Assembly: GCA_032718475.1 (NCBI GenBank)
Contig: JAUCBJ010007671.1
Location: forward strand, 58,911-122,910
Length of the DNA stretch: 64,000 bases
Reading direction: 5' to 3'
Source of the DNA: Nemertoderma westbladi
Taxonomy: Eukaryota; Xenacoelomorpha; Nemertodermatida; Nemertodermatidae
Positions within the stretch are counted from its first letter, which is position 1; every line of letters starts with the position of its first letter. A model generated the notes under the pieces. The model had not been told where the DNA came from and made no database searches. It saw only the letters and a program-made list of their open reading frames with translations. The position numbers were made by a program, and so were the translations under genes. This document shows, one piece after another, positions 62,791 through 64,000 of the stretch.

Positions 62791-64000
62791 CCTAGTAGGA
62801 CACTTCTACCCCCTTCGCTTACAACGTTACTCTATCAGTTTACTTTGTAAAATTAGTTAATTCGGTTTCTTGTTGAAACTTGTTTGATAAATCCTTTGTT
62901 AAAACTGTAAATATACTGCAATTTCCTGACATGTTTTCTTTTGGTCCGACTTCGGGACAGCCGAACACCAGGGAGATGGCAGCCTAGACCGTTAGGCCGT
63001 AAGCAACGCAGGGAAGGGATGTCCACAACACGCTAGCGCCCACATTTGGATCGACCGCGCACCCCCTTTGCCCCTTCGAAATGCTCAACTTGCCATGCAG
63101 CGCCCGCTTTGTGAGAAAGGTAAGACTTTGTTCGACGCCCTTGCCCGCCGTAAGACCTATAGATCAGGGTAAGCGTGACACCGCACTGGACGCCGCAAAT
63201 TTAGGATCAAATAATTATATCCAGACACCCCCCCCCCCCTTCTTGTCAGTCCTACGAATCCCTGGGTTAACCTGTACTTCCTACAGGTGCGAACTATTGC
63301 CATTCGTCAGTACGCGAGTACACATTAGGCACGGACAGCATACGTTCCATAATTTAGTGATTCATAGCACTGACTGTTTGGTACCGGTTCGTTTTGTAGA
63401 ATGTACATTAGTACCCCCCCCCCCCCCCCCCCTGTCTGGAGTTAGCTATTTGATCAGGCAAGGAGCATTTCTGCTACCGGCACACTGCTTGGCCTAGGGA
63501 GGTTTATTAATATCCTACCGCGCCTTGCCACGTACTGATAGGTATTGCTGCTAACTACCGCAGCAACAAAATTCTAGAATTAAATTAGTATACCAGATCA
63601 GCTAACGTACGGTAGCGATTAACCCCTATTCTTATCTTACAACCAGAATCTGGTATTAGTGCCGATCACGGGTGTAGTTACTAACACTGTGGTTGCCCAT
63701 TGGGTTGTGGATAGGAAGGAGAGAGCTTTGACGTCATTCGTGAGTATAAAGTTCTACAAACGCGACTAGTTTATTTTAGTAGCTAGCGCACGGTATCATT
63801 TTAGTCAGAAAATCACTAAAACCTAGTAAAAGGAATTACCCGAAATTGTTTTATTTGTAACACACCCACACACACACGCCCTAAAACATATCGCCCTTAA
63901 AGTTCTACTAGCTATAGCGTACTATACATTACGTTAGGAGGAAATTATTTGTATTCGTACAATTAGGATCTGATTTGATTGCGGCAAGATAAGGAGTATT
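62791..64000. other. Right end, no supported gene
   Basis: C runs at about 63228 and 63414-63431, several CCGGTAC motifs and a GAGTATAAAG TATA-like box at about 63741. A plus ORF at 63081-63497 runs through homopolymers and has no family, so I do not call it. Confidence 0.45.

Noticed and set aside
63081-63497. 138-codon ORF at the right end
   Set aside because: It runs through two poly-C tracts that give Pro runs, and has no recognisable domain.

Overview
The window is invertebrate-metazoan genomic DNA. Two kinds of evidence support this: mucin-like coding exons with GT/AG borders in consistent phase, and a transposable-element load typical of animals (BEL/Pao, copia, several non-LTR LINE families, Penelope-like, tRNA-derived SINEs, a foldback DNA element and a Polinton/Maverick). 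Long poly-G/poly-C runs and CA/TA microsatellites are frequent. The phylum cannot be fixed from the sequence alone. No bacterial or organellar signature is present.

Layout. 1-7.4 kb: a BEL/Pao retrotransposon entering from the left edge, with gag-pol nearly intact but two in-frame stops in the integrase part. 8-10 kb: non-coding, promoter-like. 10.2-11.3 kb (-): a broken LINE endonuclease. 11.7-15.9 kb: a second, different BEL/Pao copy (RNase H, integrase) ending in a clear TGTGA...TCACA LTR; a shortened relative of that LTR sits alone at 27.9 kb. 16.5-22 kb: two head-to-head LINEs, one carrying the same 18-bp GC-rich minisatellite at two separate places. 23.5-26.6 kb: a SINE, LINE fragments, and an 888-bp foldback element with 41-bp perfect inverted ends and a 6-bp target duplication that splits a LINE reverse transcriptase. 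26.7-43 kb: at least three exons of a host-like Thr-rich (mucin-like) membrane or GPI-anchored protein; its roughly 12-kb last intron is packed with LINE, copia and Penelope remains, including a near-complete LINE lying inside a copia reverse transcriptase. 44-48.7 kb: LINE scraps, a Cys-rich ORF and tandem repeats.

49.5-62.3 kb is the most interesting region: a Polinton/Maverick (virus-like self-synthesising element). On + it carries an unknown ORF, a RING finger protein, an A32/FtsK-type packaging ATPase, two small proteins, a DDE integrase with a chromodomain-like tail, a tandem pair of related virion-like proteins (one frameshifted), a basic protein with three GG sites, a major-capsid-like protein, an Ulp1/adenain-type cysteine protease, and a two-part unknown gene. 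On - it carries a small unknown ORF, a protein with two TBP-like repeats, and a truncated protein-primed family B DNA polymerase. Integrase, polymerase, ATPase, protease and capsid are the classic Polinton set. The TBP-like protein is the least expected member and suggests that the element brought part of its own promoter recognition; a recurring TATACTGTAT-type palindrome in front of several of its genes is a candidate partner. The element is dead: the polymerase lacks its N-terminal part and is frameshifted, one virion gene is frameshifted, and no terminal inverted repeats could be paired. 62.4-64 kb: a tRNA-derived SINE and a duplicated promoter-like unit.
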